From: Berryella wangjianweii
Lineage (GTDB): Bacteria > Actinomycetota > Coriobacteriia > Coriobacteriales > Eggerthellaceae
DNA length: 64,000 nt
Direction of reading: 5' to 3'
NCBI GenBank assembly: GCA_013201155.1
Contig: CP053716.1
Location: forward strand, 744,001-808,000
Of the stretch, positions 46,056-53,436 are shown in pieces. The notes under the pieces are model-generated. The model ran no database searches, was not told where the DNA came from, and was given only the letters and a program-made list of their open reading frames with translations. The position numbers and the translations under genes were made by a program. Every line of letters starts with the position of its first letter. Position 1 is the first letter of the stretch.

Positions 46056-47555
46056 ATGAACTCAGAGAACAGCGCATCGAGCACGGTCTCGCGTCGTCGC
46101 TTCGTGGCCGGCATGGGCGCCCTGGGCGTCGCCGGAGCCGTGGGAGGCGCAAGCCTGGTCGGCTGCTCGCCCAAGGCCGATGACGGCAAGAAGGGCAAGA
46201 AGGGCGGCAAGGGCGGCGAGGCGTTCGACATCGTGATCGTGGGCTCGGGCGGCGCCGGCCTGTCGGCCGCCATCAGCGCCTACGACAAGGGCGTCAAGAG
46301 CATTCTCGTGCTTGAGAAAATGCCCATGACCGGCGGCAACACCAACTACTCGTCGTCGGGCATGAACGCCTCCGAAACCATGTTCCAGAAGGAGCAGGGC
46401 ATCGAGGACAGCAACTCGCTGTTCGCCGAGGAGACCCTGACGGGCGGTCATGACACCGGCGATTCCGAGCTGGTGAAGTTCATGTGCGACAACTCGGGCC
46501 CGGCCATCGCATGGCTGAACGACCTGGGCATCAAGCTGGACAGCATCACGCTGACCGGCGGCATGTCGGTGAAGCGCTGCCACCGCCCCACCGACGGCTC
46601 CGCCGTGGGCAAGACCCTCGTTCCCGGCCTGCTGAAGGCCGTTGAGGAGCGCAAGATCGAGGTGCGCATCAACTGCGACGCCAAGGAGCTGATCAAGGAC
46701 GGCGACGCCGTGACCGGCGTGAAGGTCGAGGAGAAGGGCAAGGCGTACGACATTGCCGCCAAGGCCGTCATCCTGGCAAGCGGCGGTCTGGGCGCCAACA
46801 TCGACATGGTGACCAAGTACCGCCCCGACCTGAAGGGCTACGTGACCACCAACCAGTCCGGCGCCACGGGCGACGGCTACGCCATGGCCGAGGCCGCCGG
46901 TGCCGAGCTGGTGCAGATGGACCAGATCCAGATTCACCCCACCGTGCAGCAGGAGCACTCGCAGCTGATCGCCGAGGGCATCCGCGGCGCCGGCGCCATC
47001 CTGGTGAACTCCGAGGGCAAGCGCTTCTTCAACGAGATGAGCACGCGCGACAAGGTGTCGGCCGCCGAGCTCGAGCAGCCGGGCGGCTTCGCCTGGGAGG
47101 TGTTCGACCAGCAGGTGTACGACAAGAACAAGGCCGTGGGCAACTACGACAAGGCCGGCCTGGTGGTGAAGGGCGCAAGCGTGGCTGAGCTGGCCGAGGC
47201 CATCAAGGTTGACGCCGCCACGCTGAAGGCCACCATCGACACCTACAACGCCGTCACCACCGACGGCAAGGCCGACGAGTTCGGTCGCGACAAGGGTCTG
47301 ATCGCCTTCGCCGAGGGCAGCATGTACGCCATCAAGGTGGCGCCCGGCATCCATCACGAAATGGGCGGCATCCGCATCAACGTGAAGAACGAGGCCCTGA
47401 CGGCCTCGGGCACCCCGATCAAGGGCCTGTACGCTGCAGGCGAGGTTACCGGCGGCATTCACGGCAACAACCGCATCGGCGGCAACGCGATATGCGACAT
47501 CGAGGTGTTCGGCAAGAACGTGGGCGAAGTGGTTGCCACAGCGCTGACCAAGTAG
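46056..47555 (+). CDS. Tat-exported flavoprotein of the fumarate reductase/flavocytochrome c family
   Basis: A 499-residue FAD enzyme. The signal SRRRFVAGMGALGVAG carries a twin Arg and ends in LVGC, so it may be a Tat lipoprotein. A Lys/Gly-rich linker follows, then IVIVGSGGAGLSAAISA (FAD site), QIQIHPTVQQEHS, SEGKRFFNEMSTRDKVSA with the likely proton-donor Arg, IHHEMGGIRIN and NNRIGGNA. These match the active site of soluble periplasmic fumarate reductases. No haem-binding CxxCH or FMN-binding domain is present, so an external electron donor is needed. The ATG at 46056 has AAGGA upstream. The true substrate may be fumarate, another enoate or a xenobiotic; this family diversified greatly in gut Coriobacteriia. 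Confidence 0.88.
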   Translation: MNSENSASSTVSRRRFVAGMGALGVAGAVGGASLVGCSPKADDGKKGKKGGKGGEAFDIVIVGSGGAGLSAAISAYDKGVKSILVLEKMPMTGGNTNYSSSGMNASETMFQKEQGIEDSNSLFAEETLTGGHDTGDSELVKFMCDNSGPAIAWLNDLGIKLDSITLTGGMSVKRCHRPTDGSAVGKTLVPGLLKAVEERKIEVRINCDAKELIKDGDAVTGVKVEEKGKAYDIAAKAVILASGGLGANIDMVTKYRPDLKGYVTTNQSGATGDGYAMAEAAGAELVQMDQIQIHPTVQQEHSQLIAEGIRGAGAILVNSEGKRFFNEMSTRDKVSAAELEQPGGFAWEVFDQQVYDKNKAVGNYDKAGLVVKGASVAELAEAIKVDAATLKATIDTYNAVTTDGKADEFGRDKGLIAFAEGSMYAIKVAPGIHHEMGGIRINVKNEALTASGTPIKGLYAAGEVTGGIHGNNRIGGNAICDIEVFGKNVGEVVATALTK

Positions 47556-47592
47556 CCTTCCCTTCTCTCCCCTCCCCGCGCCGCAGCGCATC

Positions 47593-47627
47593 CGAGGCCC
47601 CCGTCCTTTCCAAGGGCGGGGGCCTCG
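47593..47627 (+). terminator. Hairpin terminator after the flavoprotein gene
   Basis: CGAGGCCCCCG (47593-47603) pairs with CGGGGGCCTCG (47617-47627), with an inner CCTT/AAGG extension. It lies 38 nt after the stop. There is no T-run, so termination may be inefficient or need other factors. Confidence 0.6.
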
Positions 47628-47893
47628 CTCATGCGCGCGCCGCATGCAAGCCCAACCGCGCAGACGACGCGCGCAGCCCCTCCGCAGCCCGCGCGTCCTC
47701 GTCACCGCGCGCCCTCGCGGCCGCCCGTCTTTCCCTCTCCAGAAACGCGCCCTCCCCTTGCGGAAACGATGACGCCCCGGCAACCGGGCGCAGGCCCCGA
47801 AGCGCTCCGCACCTTTCGGCACGCCGGCGGCGATATACTGGGGTTGAGCACCTTTGAGCGCCCGAGGGTCGGACGCGAGGGGAAGAGGAGCGC
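47628..47893. other. Intergenic region upstream of selD
   Basis: About 265 nt of GC-rich sequence. ATACTG at 47834-47839 is a possible -10 about 55 nt before the selD ATG, and GAGGGGAAGAGGAG precedes the ATG. Nothing else is recognisable. Confidence 0.4.
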
Positions 47894-48973
47894 ATGACTG
47901 ACGAACAGAAGATTCGGCTCACCCGACTGACCTCGAAGGGCGGTTGAGCCGCCAAGTGGGGTCCGGGTGACCTCTCGAACATTCTGGCACCGTTGATGCC
48001 GGCAGCCGGGGGCGATCTGATGCTGGGCTTCGAAACCAGCGACGACGCCGCCGTGTACCGCATGAACGACCATCAGGCGGCCATCCTGACCGTCGATTTC
48101 TTGACGCCCATTGCCGACGACCCCTATGAATTCGGGCGCATCGCGGCGGCCAACGCGCTGTCCGACGTGTTCGCCATGGGAGCCACGCCCCTGTGCGCCC
48201 TGAACATCCTGGCCCTAAGCGTCAGCCTGGGCGCCGAGGTAGCCGGGCAGATCATGAGCGGCGGAGCCGACGCCGTGCGCGAGGCAGGGGCCTTCCTGGT
48301 GGGAGGTCACTCGGTTGACGACAACGACCCCAAGTACGGCCTGGCCGTATTCGGCGTGGTGGAGCCCGACAAGGTGGTGCGCAACGCCGGAGCGCGTGCC
48401 GGCGACGTGCTGTACCTGACCAAGCCTTTGGGAACGGGCCTGCTGAGCCAGGGGTTCCGCAAGGGTGTGGTCAGCGACGACGAGTTCCGCTGCGCCATCG
48501 AGTCGATGATGGAGCTGAACGCCGCAGGGGCCCGCGCCCTGCGTGCCGCCGATGCGCATGCGGCCACCGACGTGACGGGCTTCGCACTGGCGGGGCATCT
48601 GCACGAGATGTTGGCCGCAAGCAACGTCGGCGCAGTTCTGAACTGGGATGACCTGCCGCTGTTCCCCCGCGCGTGGGAGCTCTGCCGCACCGGCGTGCGG
48701 CCGGGCCGCTGCAACGCGGTGATGGACTTCGCCCGCGACTTCGTAGCGCAGGGAAGCCTGGACGACCAGGTGTTCGACAACCGCATGGGCGTGCTGTGCG
48801 ACCCGCAGACCTCAGGCGGGCTGCTGGTGGCCGTGGCCGCCGACCGTGCCGCAAACTTCGAGGAAGCGTTCGCGCGCGAGGCGGGAAGGCCCGCGGCTCG
48901 GATCGGCCGCTTCGTGACCGACCCCGCCTGCCGCATCCACTTCGCCGACGCCGCCGACCTGCCGTCGGCATAG
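47894..48973 (+). CDS. selD: Selenophosphate synthetase SelD, itself a selenoprotein
   Basis: A 359-residue enzyme making selenophosphate from selenide and ATP. Codon 18 is an in-frame UGA (47945-47947) in SKGG-Sec-AAKWGPGDL, exactly the catalytic Cys/Sec position of SelD (Cys17 in E. coli), next to the catalytic Lys21. A gene call that ignores recoding would begin at an internal Met and lose the active site. Downstream motifs include AILTVDFLTPIADDPYEFGRIAAANALSDVFAMGA, GGHSVDD and TDVTGFALAGHLHEML. The ATG at 47894 has AGAGGAG upstream. SelD thus depends on its own product, an autocatalytic loop known in other selenoprotein SelDs. Confidence 0.95.
47945..47985 (+). promoter_or_regulatory. 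Sec UGA codon and presumptive SECIS of selD
   Basis: The UGA is followed by GCCGCCAAGTGGGGTCCGGG, then TGACC. GGTCC lies in the expected loop distance and resembles the GGUC-type SelB contact, but the stem is not as clean as in fdhA. The coding position argues strongly for recoding; the RNA fold is inference. Confidence 0.55.
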
Positions 48974-49070
48974 CCGAAGCGCAAAGCACTCAGACGGGGC
49001 CACCGAGCGACACGCGTGAACGCTCAAGCGGAAACGGGCCGCGCTGGAACGAACGAGAGAGGGAGACGCC

Positions 49071-49838
49071 ATGCCACGCGAGTCGCTGGCTTCGAAACGC
49101 GAGCGCGCCCTGGAGGTTGCCGCGCGCATGAACGAGCACTACCCCGACCCCGAATGCGCCCTGAGCTTCTGGGGCGACCCGTTCAAGCTGACCGTGGCCG
49201 TGCTGCTGTCGGCCCAGACCACCGACAAGAGCGTGAACAAGGTGACCCCGCAGCTGTGGGAGCGCTACCCCACCGTGGCCGACCTTGCAGCGGCCAGCCA
49301 GCACGAGGTAGAGCAGGTGCTGCGCACGATCGGCCTGTACCGCAGCAAGGCCAAGAACTGCATCGCCTGCGCGCAGATGGTGCTGACCGAGCACGGCGGC
49401 CAGGTGCCGCGCACCATGGACGAGCTGGTGCGCCTTCCGGGCGTGGGACGCAAGACCGCGAACATCGTGCTGAACGAGGGCTTCGGCATCGTGGAGGGCA
49501 TCGCGGTGGACACGCACGTGCATCGCATCGCCCACCTGCTGAAGCTCAGCTCGAAGGCCGACCCCCTGGCCGTTGAGCAGGACCTGCTGAAGATCTACCC
49601 GCGCGAGCTGTGGCGACCCGTGAACCACCAGTGGGTGCTGTTCGGGCGCGATACCTGCATTGCGCGGCGGCCCCGCTGCGGCGAGTGCTTCCTGGCCGAC
49701 ATCTGCCCCAGCGCCGGAAAGCCTCAGGCTCCGAAGGCAGCTGGCAAGAAGACGGCGCGCGCGTCTGCCGCACGATCGCGCAAGGCGGCTGACGCGACCG
49801 GCGGCAGCAACGCGAAGAAAAAGGGCGCTGCGCGCTAA
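49071..49838 (+). CDS. nth: Endonuclease III (DNA glycosylase/AP lyase)
   Basis: A 255-residue base-excision repair enzyme for oxidised pyrimidines. The helix-hairpin-helix LPGVGRKTANIVLN contains the catalytic Lys, and VDTHVHRIAHLL contains the catalytic Asp. The [4Fe-4S] loop is C-x6-C-x2-C-x5-C (CIARRPRCGECFLADICP). A 40-residue basic tail, rich in Lys, Ala and Arg, extends beyond the normal end and may bind DNA. GAGAGGGAGACGCC precedes the ATG. It starts about 100 nt after selD. Confidence 0.95.
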   Translation: MPRESLASKRERALEVAARMNEHYPDPECALSFWGDPFKLTVAVLLSAQTTDKSVNKVTPQLWERYPTVADLAAASQHEVEQVLRTIGLYRSKAKNCIACAQMVLTEHGGQVPRTMDELVRLPGVGRKTANIVLNEGFGIVEGIAVDTHVHRIAHLLKLSSKADPLAVEQDLLKIYPRELWRPVNHQWVLFGRDTCIARRPRCGECFLADICPSAGKPQAPKAAGKKTARASAARSRKAADATGGSNAKKKGAAR

Positions 49839-49855
49839 CCTCGCGCGCAACGCCC
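49823..49855 (+). terminator. Hairpin at the end of nth
   Basis: GGGCGCTGCGCGC pairs with GCGCGCAACGCCC (one internal mismatch) around the nth stop codon. No T-run follows. Possible weak terminator. Confidence 0.4.
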
Positions 49856-49998
49856 GTATCTGCGGTGACAGCACGCGGTGCGCCCGTCACGCACGGTATG
49901 CCGTCGTCATGCACCGTGCGCCGCCGTCACGCAACGGCTCTGAGGCAGCGGCTCCGCCCCCATCCGTGCCGGCGTTCGCGTCGCACCCCTTCGCATCC

Positions 49999-50565
49999 CT
50001 AGCCCAGCGGCAGCAGCTGACGGCCGTACTCCTCCTCAAGGATCGTGCCGAAGGCCGTGTACACCGCCGAAGCCCCGCAGAAGATGCCCACCACACCGGC
50101 CACGACGGCCAGCGAGGGCATGGCCAGGAAGTTCTCCAGCGCCAGCACCAGGAACAGCAACGCCAGCGAGCCGAACACCACCTGCGTGGCGCGGTTGTGC
50201 TTCAGCGTGCCGATGAACATGCACAGCGTGAACAGGCACCACAGAAGCAGGTAGAAGCCCATCGAGGCATGCGACGCCTTGGCGATGCCCGCCCCGGCGA
50301 AGGGATTCACCCAGATCAGCACCAGCGACCACCAGAACAGCCCGTAGGCGGTGAACGCCGTGCCCGGGAACGTGTTGCCGCCGCGAAACTCCAGTATGCC
50401 CGCGATCACCTGGGCAAGACCGCCCAAGCACAGCCCCATGGCCACGATCGCGATCGACTGCTCCAGCACCCCCGCGTTATGCAGGTTCAGCAGGATCGTC
50501 GTGCAGCCGAAACCCAGCAGACCCAGCGGGCCCGGATTGGCCTTCTTTTCCTTGATTGCCGCCAT
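49999..50565 (-). CDS. Acetate/succinate uptake transporter of the GPR1/FUN34/YaaH family
   Basis: A 188-residue six-span protein. The N-terminal NPGPLGLLGFG corresponds to the family NPxPLGL motif that lines the acetate path, and FPGTAFTAYGLFWWSLVLIWV and AFGTILEEEYGRQLLPLG are also diagnostic. SatP/YaaH proteins move acetate or succinate with protons, or act as acetate channels. GGAGGGTGC lies upstream of the ATG at 50563-50565. The gene is monocistronic between nth and a long gene-free stretch. For an anaerobe it could export or take up fermentation acetate. Confidence 0.9.
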   Translation of the reverse strand: MAAIKEKKANPGPLGLLGFGCTTILLNLHNAGVLEQSIAIVAMGLCLGGLAQVIAGILEFRGGNTFPGTAFTAYGLFWWSLVLIWVNPFAGAGIAKASHASMGFYLLLWCLFTLCMFIGTLKHNRATQVVFGSLALLFLVLALENFLAMPSLAVVAGVVGIFCGASAVYTAFGTILEEEYGRQLLPLG

Positions 50566-51010
50566 GCACCCTCCGTTCGTCGAAGCTGACCCTCGTCAAG
50601 CGCGCTCATATTCTCACGTTTACAGTTTGTAAACAAGATGGAAAGAAGATAAGAAATTTCTGTGGCCAAATATGATCAAATGATACGCAATATGGTCTGC
50701 ACCAGGGAAAGCTTTAAAGCCTTCAAAGTCGATACGCAGCACCGTACTATATTCGTATGACAAGAATGCACATCCGGAGATAAGAAAACGTGCACTGACG
50801 TGAGCAGATGGCCGGAGCTCGACAGCAGCGGGCATGCGCAGAGGCGCATCGGGGTGCGCCGGGGCGCGCTGAGCGCGTGCGTGAAGGCGCCGATCGCGCA
50901 TGAGAGCGCCTGCGGCAGCGATGATGCAGGCGTGCGGAACGATTTCAGGGCAGAGGCGCGAACGCGTGGGCGCGGGCATGGAAAACGAAGCAAGGAAGCG
51001 ACCTCGGGGC
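50566..51010. other. Gene-free region upstream of the acetate transporter
   Basis: 50600-50770 is AT-rich and should contain the transporter promoter. 50780-51010 is GC-rich and leads into a tandem repeat. Long frames on the minus strand here are Pro/Arg/Ala-rich products of the repeat and have no ribosome binding site. Confidence 0.5.
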
Positions 51011-51118
51011 GCAGTCGGGGATGCGGGCGCAGGCGCGGGCACGGGCGCAGTCGGGGATGCGGGCGCAGGCGCGGGCACGGGCGCAGTCGGGGATGCGGGC
51101 GCAGGCTCGGGCACGGGC
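51011..51118. repeat. Three tandem copies of a 36-bp GC-rich repeat
   Basis: The unit begins GCAGTCGGGGATGCGGGCGC and runs for 36 bp; copies are 51011-51046, 51047-51082 and 51083-51118. The first two are identical and the third has one or two changes (CTCGGG for CGCGGG). Shorter GGGCGCAG units trail off to about 51145. It is a small minisatellite that may vary between strains. A coding reading would be Ala/Pro or Arg/Pro repeats, which I do not accept. Confidence 0.9.
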
Positions 51119-51185
51119 GCGGGCGCAGACGCAAGAACGCAGACACGGAAACCTGACGGGGGCGTAGGCGTGAGGAAGCCGGGCC

Positions 51186-51219
51186 AAACAGCGAACGCCC
51201 CGCATGTGCGGGGCGTTCG
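51186..51219 (-). terminator. Hairpin terminator after the peroxiredoxin gene
   Basis: CGAACGCCCCGC (51192-51203) and GCGGGGCGTTCG (51108+ offset, 51208-51219) form a perfect 12-bp stem with a 4-nt loop. On the minus strand TGTTTGG follows. It lies about 70 nt beyond the peroxiredoxin stop. Confidence 0.75.
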
Positions 51220-51288
51220 TCGCCAACAGACATCGTCCGCTCTTCGCCCTCAGCCGTGTATGCACGGCCGAAGGGGCACCGATGCAGA

Positions 51289-51852
51289 CTACAGCTTGCC
51301 CACGAGGTCGATGCCCGGGTGCAGCACCTCGGCGCCGGGAACCCAGCGCGCGGGGCACACCGCATCGCCGTGCTTCTCGACGAACTGGCAAGCCTGCACC
51401 TTGCGCAGCAGCTCAACGGCATTGCGGCCGATGGCGCCGGCGTTCACCTCGTAGCACACGATGTTGCCCTCGGGGTTCACGATGAACGTACCGCGCTCGG
51501 CAATCCCCTGATCCTCGATCAGCACGTCGAACATGCGCGCGAGCACGTGAGTGGGGTCGGCCAGCATGGGATAGCGCAGCGAGCCGATGTTCTCAGAGGC
51601 ATCATGCCAGGCCTTGTGGACGAAATGGGTGTCGGTGGACACCGAGTACACCTCGCAGTCGGCCTTCTGGAACTCGTCGTACAGACCGTTCAGGTCCTCA
51701 AGCTCGGTGGGGCACACGAAGGTGAAGTCGGCGGGATAGAAGAAGAACACGCTCCACTTGCCCAGAACATCGTTCTTGGTGACGGTGCGGAAATCATCGT
51801 TCTGGAATGCCTGAACGGAGAAGTCTTCGATCTGCTTGTTAATAAGAGACAT
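51289..51852 (-). CDS. ahpC: Typical 2-Cys peroxiredoxin AhpC
   Basis: A 187-residue AhpC/Prx1-type enzyme that reduces hydrogen peroxide and organic peroxides. The peroxidatic Cys lies in FYPADFTFVCPTELEDL (about Cys47) and the resolving Cys in AVCPARWVPG (about Cys166). Both are Cys, not Sec, despite the Sec machinery in this genome. SVSTDTHFVHKAWHD is also characteristic. AAGGAG lies 8 nt before the ATG at 51850-51852. No ahpF reductase is adjacent, so electrons must come from thioredoxin or another flavoprotein elsewhere. Confidence 0.97.
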   Translation of the reverse strand: MSLINKQIEDFSVQAFQNDDFRTVTKNDVLGKWSVFFFYPADFTFVCPTELEDLNGLYDEFQKADCEVYSVSTDTHFVHKAWHDASENIGSLRYPMLADPTHVLARMFDVLIEDQGIAERGTFIVNPEGNIVCYEVNAGAIGRNAVELLRKVQACQFVEKHGDAVCPARWVPGAEVLHPGIDLVGKL

Positions 51853-52094
51853 GCAAGCTCCTTATCTGACGGAGCGCCAAGGCGCCAAACCAATATATGC
51901 CTGATTATGCCCCATGCACGGTTTGGTCGAAGGAGAAATTAGCTTGGGTATACTAAACGTAGGAATAGCCCGCGCCTGGGCGCTCGGGCGTTTGCCGAAT
52001 CGTCACCATGCAAATGCACCGCGCACCCAGAAGGGCACCGGAAAGGCAACGCGACGCGACGCCCTCGCGAAGGATGCCGCGCGCTCACGGCGCA
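51853..52094. other. Intergenic region between hydrogenase protease gene and ahpC
   Basis: About 240 nt. On the minus strand TTCGAC, 16 nt, CATAAT near 51907-51934 is a fair ahpC promoter. On the plus strand TATACT near 51949 is an isolated -10-like element with no gene after it. Confidence 0.4.
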
Positions 52095-52655
52095 TCAGTC
52101 GGCTGCGAGCACCGGCCCCGTCACGGGCCTGCCCGTAACCCGGTCCGTGAAGGGAACCCCGCGACCGGCAAGCTCGGCCGACAGCGCCTCGAACAAGCGC
52201 GGCAAGGCCGCATGAACCTCGGGCGTCAGCCCCTCGACGAACTGCGCGGGCGAGCGGTTCTGGGCCTGCACGCCCAGGCACAGACCCTCGGCCCGATAGC
52301 CCATCAGCGCCGCGATGTCGAACAGATCGGCCAGCCCCATGTCGTGAAGCGACACCATGCCCCCCTCGCGACGGCGCAGGTCGTCGGGGCGGTATCGAAA
52401 GATCGTGCCCGGACGCTCGCCGGGCTGATCGGCGCAGTCCACGGTGATCAGAACATCGCAGCGTCCCACCTCCTGCGCCATGCCCGCCGTCAGACAGCCC
52501 GCATCGAACAGGCTGACGTTGGGGTGCGGAGTGAAGCGCTCTTCGATCAGGTCGTACAGCGCGGGACCCGCCCCGTCGTCAAGCTGCAGGCGATTGCCCA
52601 CGAAGAACACCGCCACGCGCGGCAGCGTCGGGACGACGCGATCGTCTGTACACAT
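52095..52655 (-). CDS. hyaD: NiFe hydrogenase maturation protease (HyaD/HybD family)
   Basis: A 186-residue endopeptidase that removes the C-terminal tail of the hydrogenase large subunit after nickel insertion. Motifs are FFVGNRLQLDDGAGPALYDLIEERF (nickel-sensing Glu/Asp), DAGCLTAGM, VDCADQPGERPGTIFRY and SLHDMGLADLFDIA with the metal-sensing His. The ATG at 52653-52655 (MCTDDRV) is the family-consistent start; the frame runs 66 codons upstream through the cytochrome gene without similarity. A perfect 12-bp hairpin ends 6 nt before the ATG. It is the last gene of the hydrogenase operon. Confidence 0.93.
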   Translation of the reverse strand: MCTDDRVVPTLPRVAVFFVGNRLQLDDGAGPALYDLIEERFTPHPNVSLFDAGCLTAGMAQEVGRCDVLITVDCADQPGERPGTIFRYRPDDLRRREGGMVSLHDMGLADLFDIAALMGYRAEGLCLGVQAQNRSPAQFVEGLTPEVHAALPRLFEALSAELAGRGVPFTDRVTGRPVTGPVLAAD

Positions 52656-52660
52656 GAGCC

Positions 52661-52688
52661 GAGGGCCCCCTTCCTCAAGGGGGCCCTC
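52661..52688 (-). promoter_or_regulatory. Perfect 12-bp hairpin covering the hyaD ribosome binding site
   Basis: GAGGGCCCCCTT and AAGGGGGCCCTC are perfect complements around a 4-nt loop, between the cytochrome b stop (52720) and the protease ATG (52655). The only SD-like sequence, AAGGGGG, is inside the stem. There is no T-run, so it looks like a translational control or RNA-processing element more than a terminator. Confidence 0.7.
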
Positions 52689-52719
52689 AGTCGGCTCGAT
52701 TCTCTGCTGGGAACCGCGC

Positions 52720-53436
52720 TTAGGCACGCGCGGGCTCCTGGTCGTCGTCGTGGCCATGACCCAGGTCGTCCTCGCCCACGATGGCATGACGATCGGGATC
52801 GTACACCAGACCGCCATGCTCCTTGTGGAAGAACATGAGGTTCGATGGGGCAAAACCCTCCACGTTGGCCAGGTACACGTGGATGAACATGAACATGATG
52901 AACACGAACATCCCGAAGAAGTGGATGATGCGCATGGCCATGGGACCGCCCACCAGGTCGGTTCCCACGGCGAAGAGGGGAATCTGCGCCGTGGTGCCCC
53001 ACAGGCACAGGCCCGAGTAGAACATCAGCGCGATCAGCACGGGAATCATCAGGTAGCTGATCTTCTGGGGCACGCCCAGCTTGGCCGACAGCGGATGGTC
53101 GCGCTTCAGGAACAGGTAGTACTTGATCCACGCCAGGGCCTGATGGCGGTTGTCCTTCTGCGGCAGCCAGGTCTTGATGTCGGTGACCTGCTTGCGCGTG
53201 CCGCCCGTGGGAGCCGACTTCACGAAGAAGGCCATGATCACGCGAGCCAGGCAGTTCGCGAACAGCACGAAGCCGAAGAACAGATGCAGGCCGCGCGCGA
53301 TGCCCATGGTGCCGGGCACCGGGTAATGCACCAGGAAGCCCGTCACGATCAGAAGCACCATGGCAACCAGGTTGATCCAGTGCGTGACCACGAACTGAAT
53401 CGGATGCGCCTCGCGATAGTGCGCCAAATGCGCCAT
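52720..53436 (-). CDS. hyaC: NiFe hydrogenase b-type cytochrome subunit
   Basis: A 238-residue membrane protein with four main spans that binds b haems and passes electrons from the hydrogenase to menaquinone. Haem-ligand histidines occur in VVTHWINLVAMVLLIVTGFLVH, GLHLFFGFVLF and IHFFGMFVFIMFMFIHVYLANVEG. It matches HyaC/HupC/HydC, with an insertion (SAPTGGTRKQVTDIKTWLPQ) between spans two and three and an acidic, His-rich tail (DDLGHGHDDDQEP). Its ATG directly abuts the large-subunit stop, so the two are translationally coupled. Confidence 0.95.
   Translation of the reverse strand: MAHLAHYREAHPIQFVVTHWINLVAMVLLIVTGFLVHYPVPGTMGIARGLHLFFGFVLFANCLARVIMAFFVKSAPTGGTRKQVTDIKTWLPQKDNRHQALAWIKYYLFLKRDHPLSAKLGVPQKISYLMIPVLIALMFYSGLCLWGTTAQIPLFAVGTDLVGGPMAMRIIHFFGMFVFIMFMFIHVYLANVEGFAPSNLMFFHKEHGGLVYDPDRHAIVGEDDLGHGHDDDQEPARA

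Noticed and set aside
50620..51422. Minus-strand Pro-rich frames over the 36-bp repeat region
   Set aside because: They lack an SD and family similarity, and arise from a GC-rich tandem repeat and the peroxiredoxin complement.
51289..51852. Peroxiredoxin as a third selenoprotein
   Set aside because: Both active positions are encoded by Cys codons and no in-frame UGA is present.
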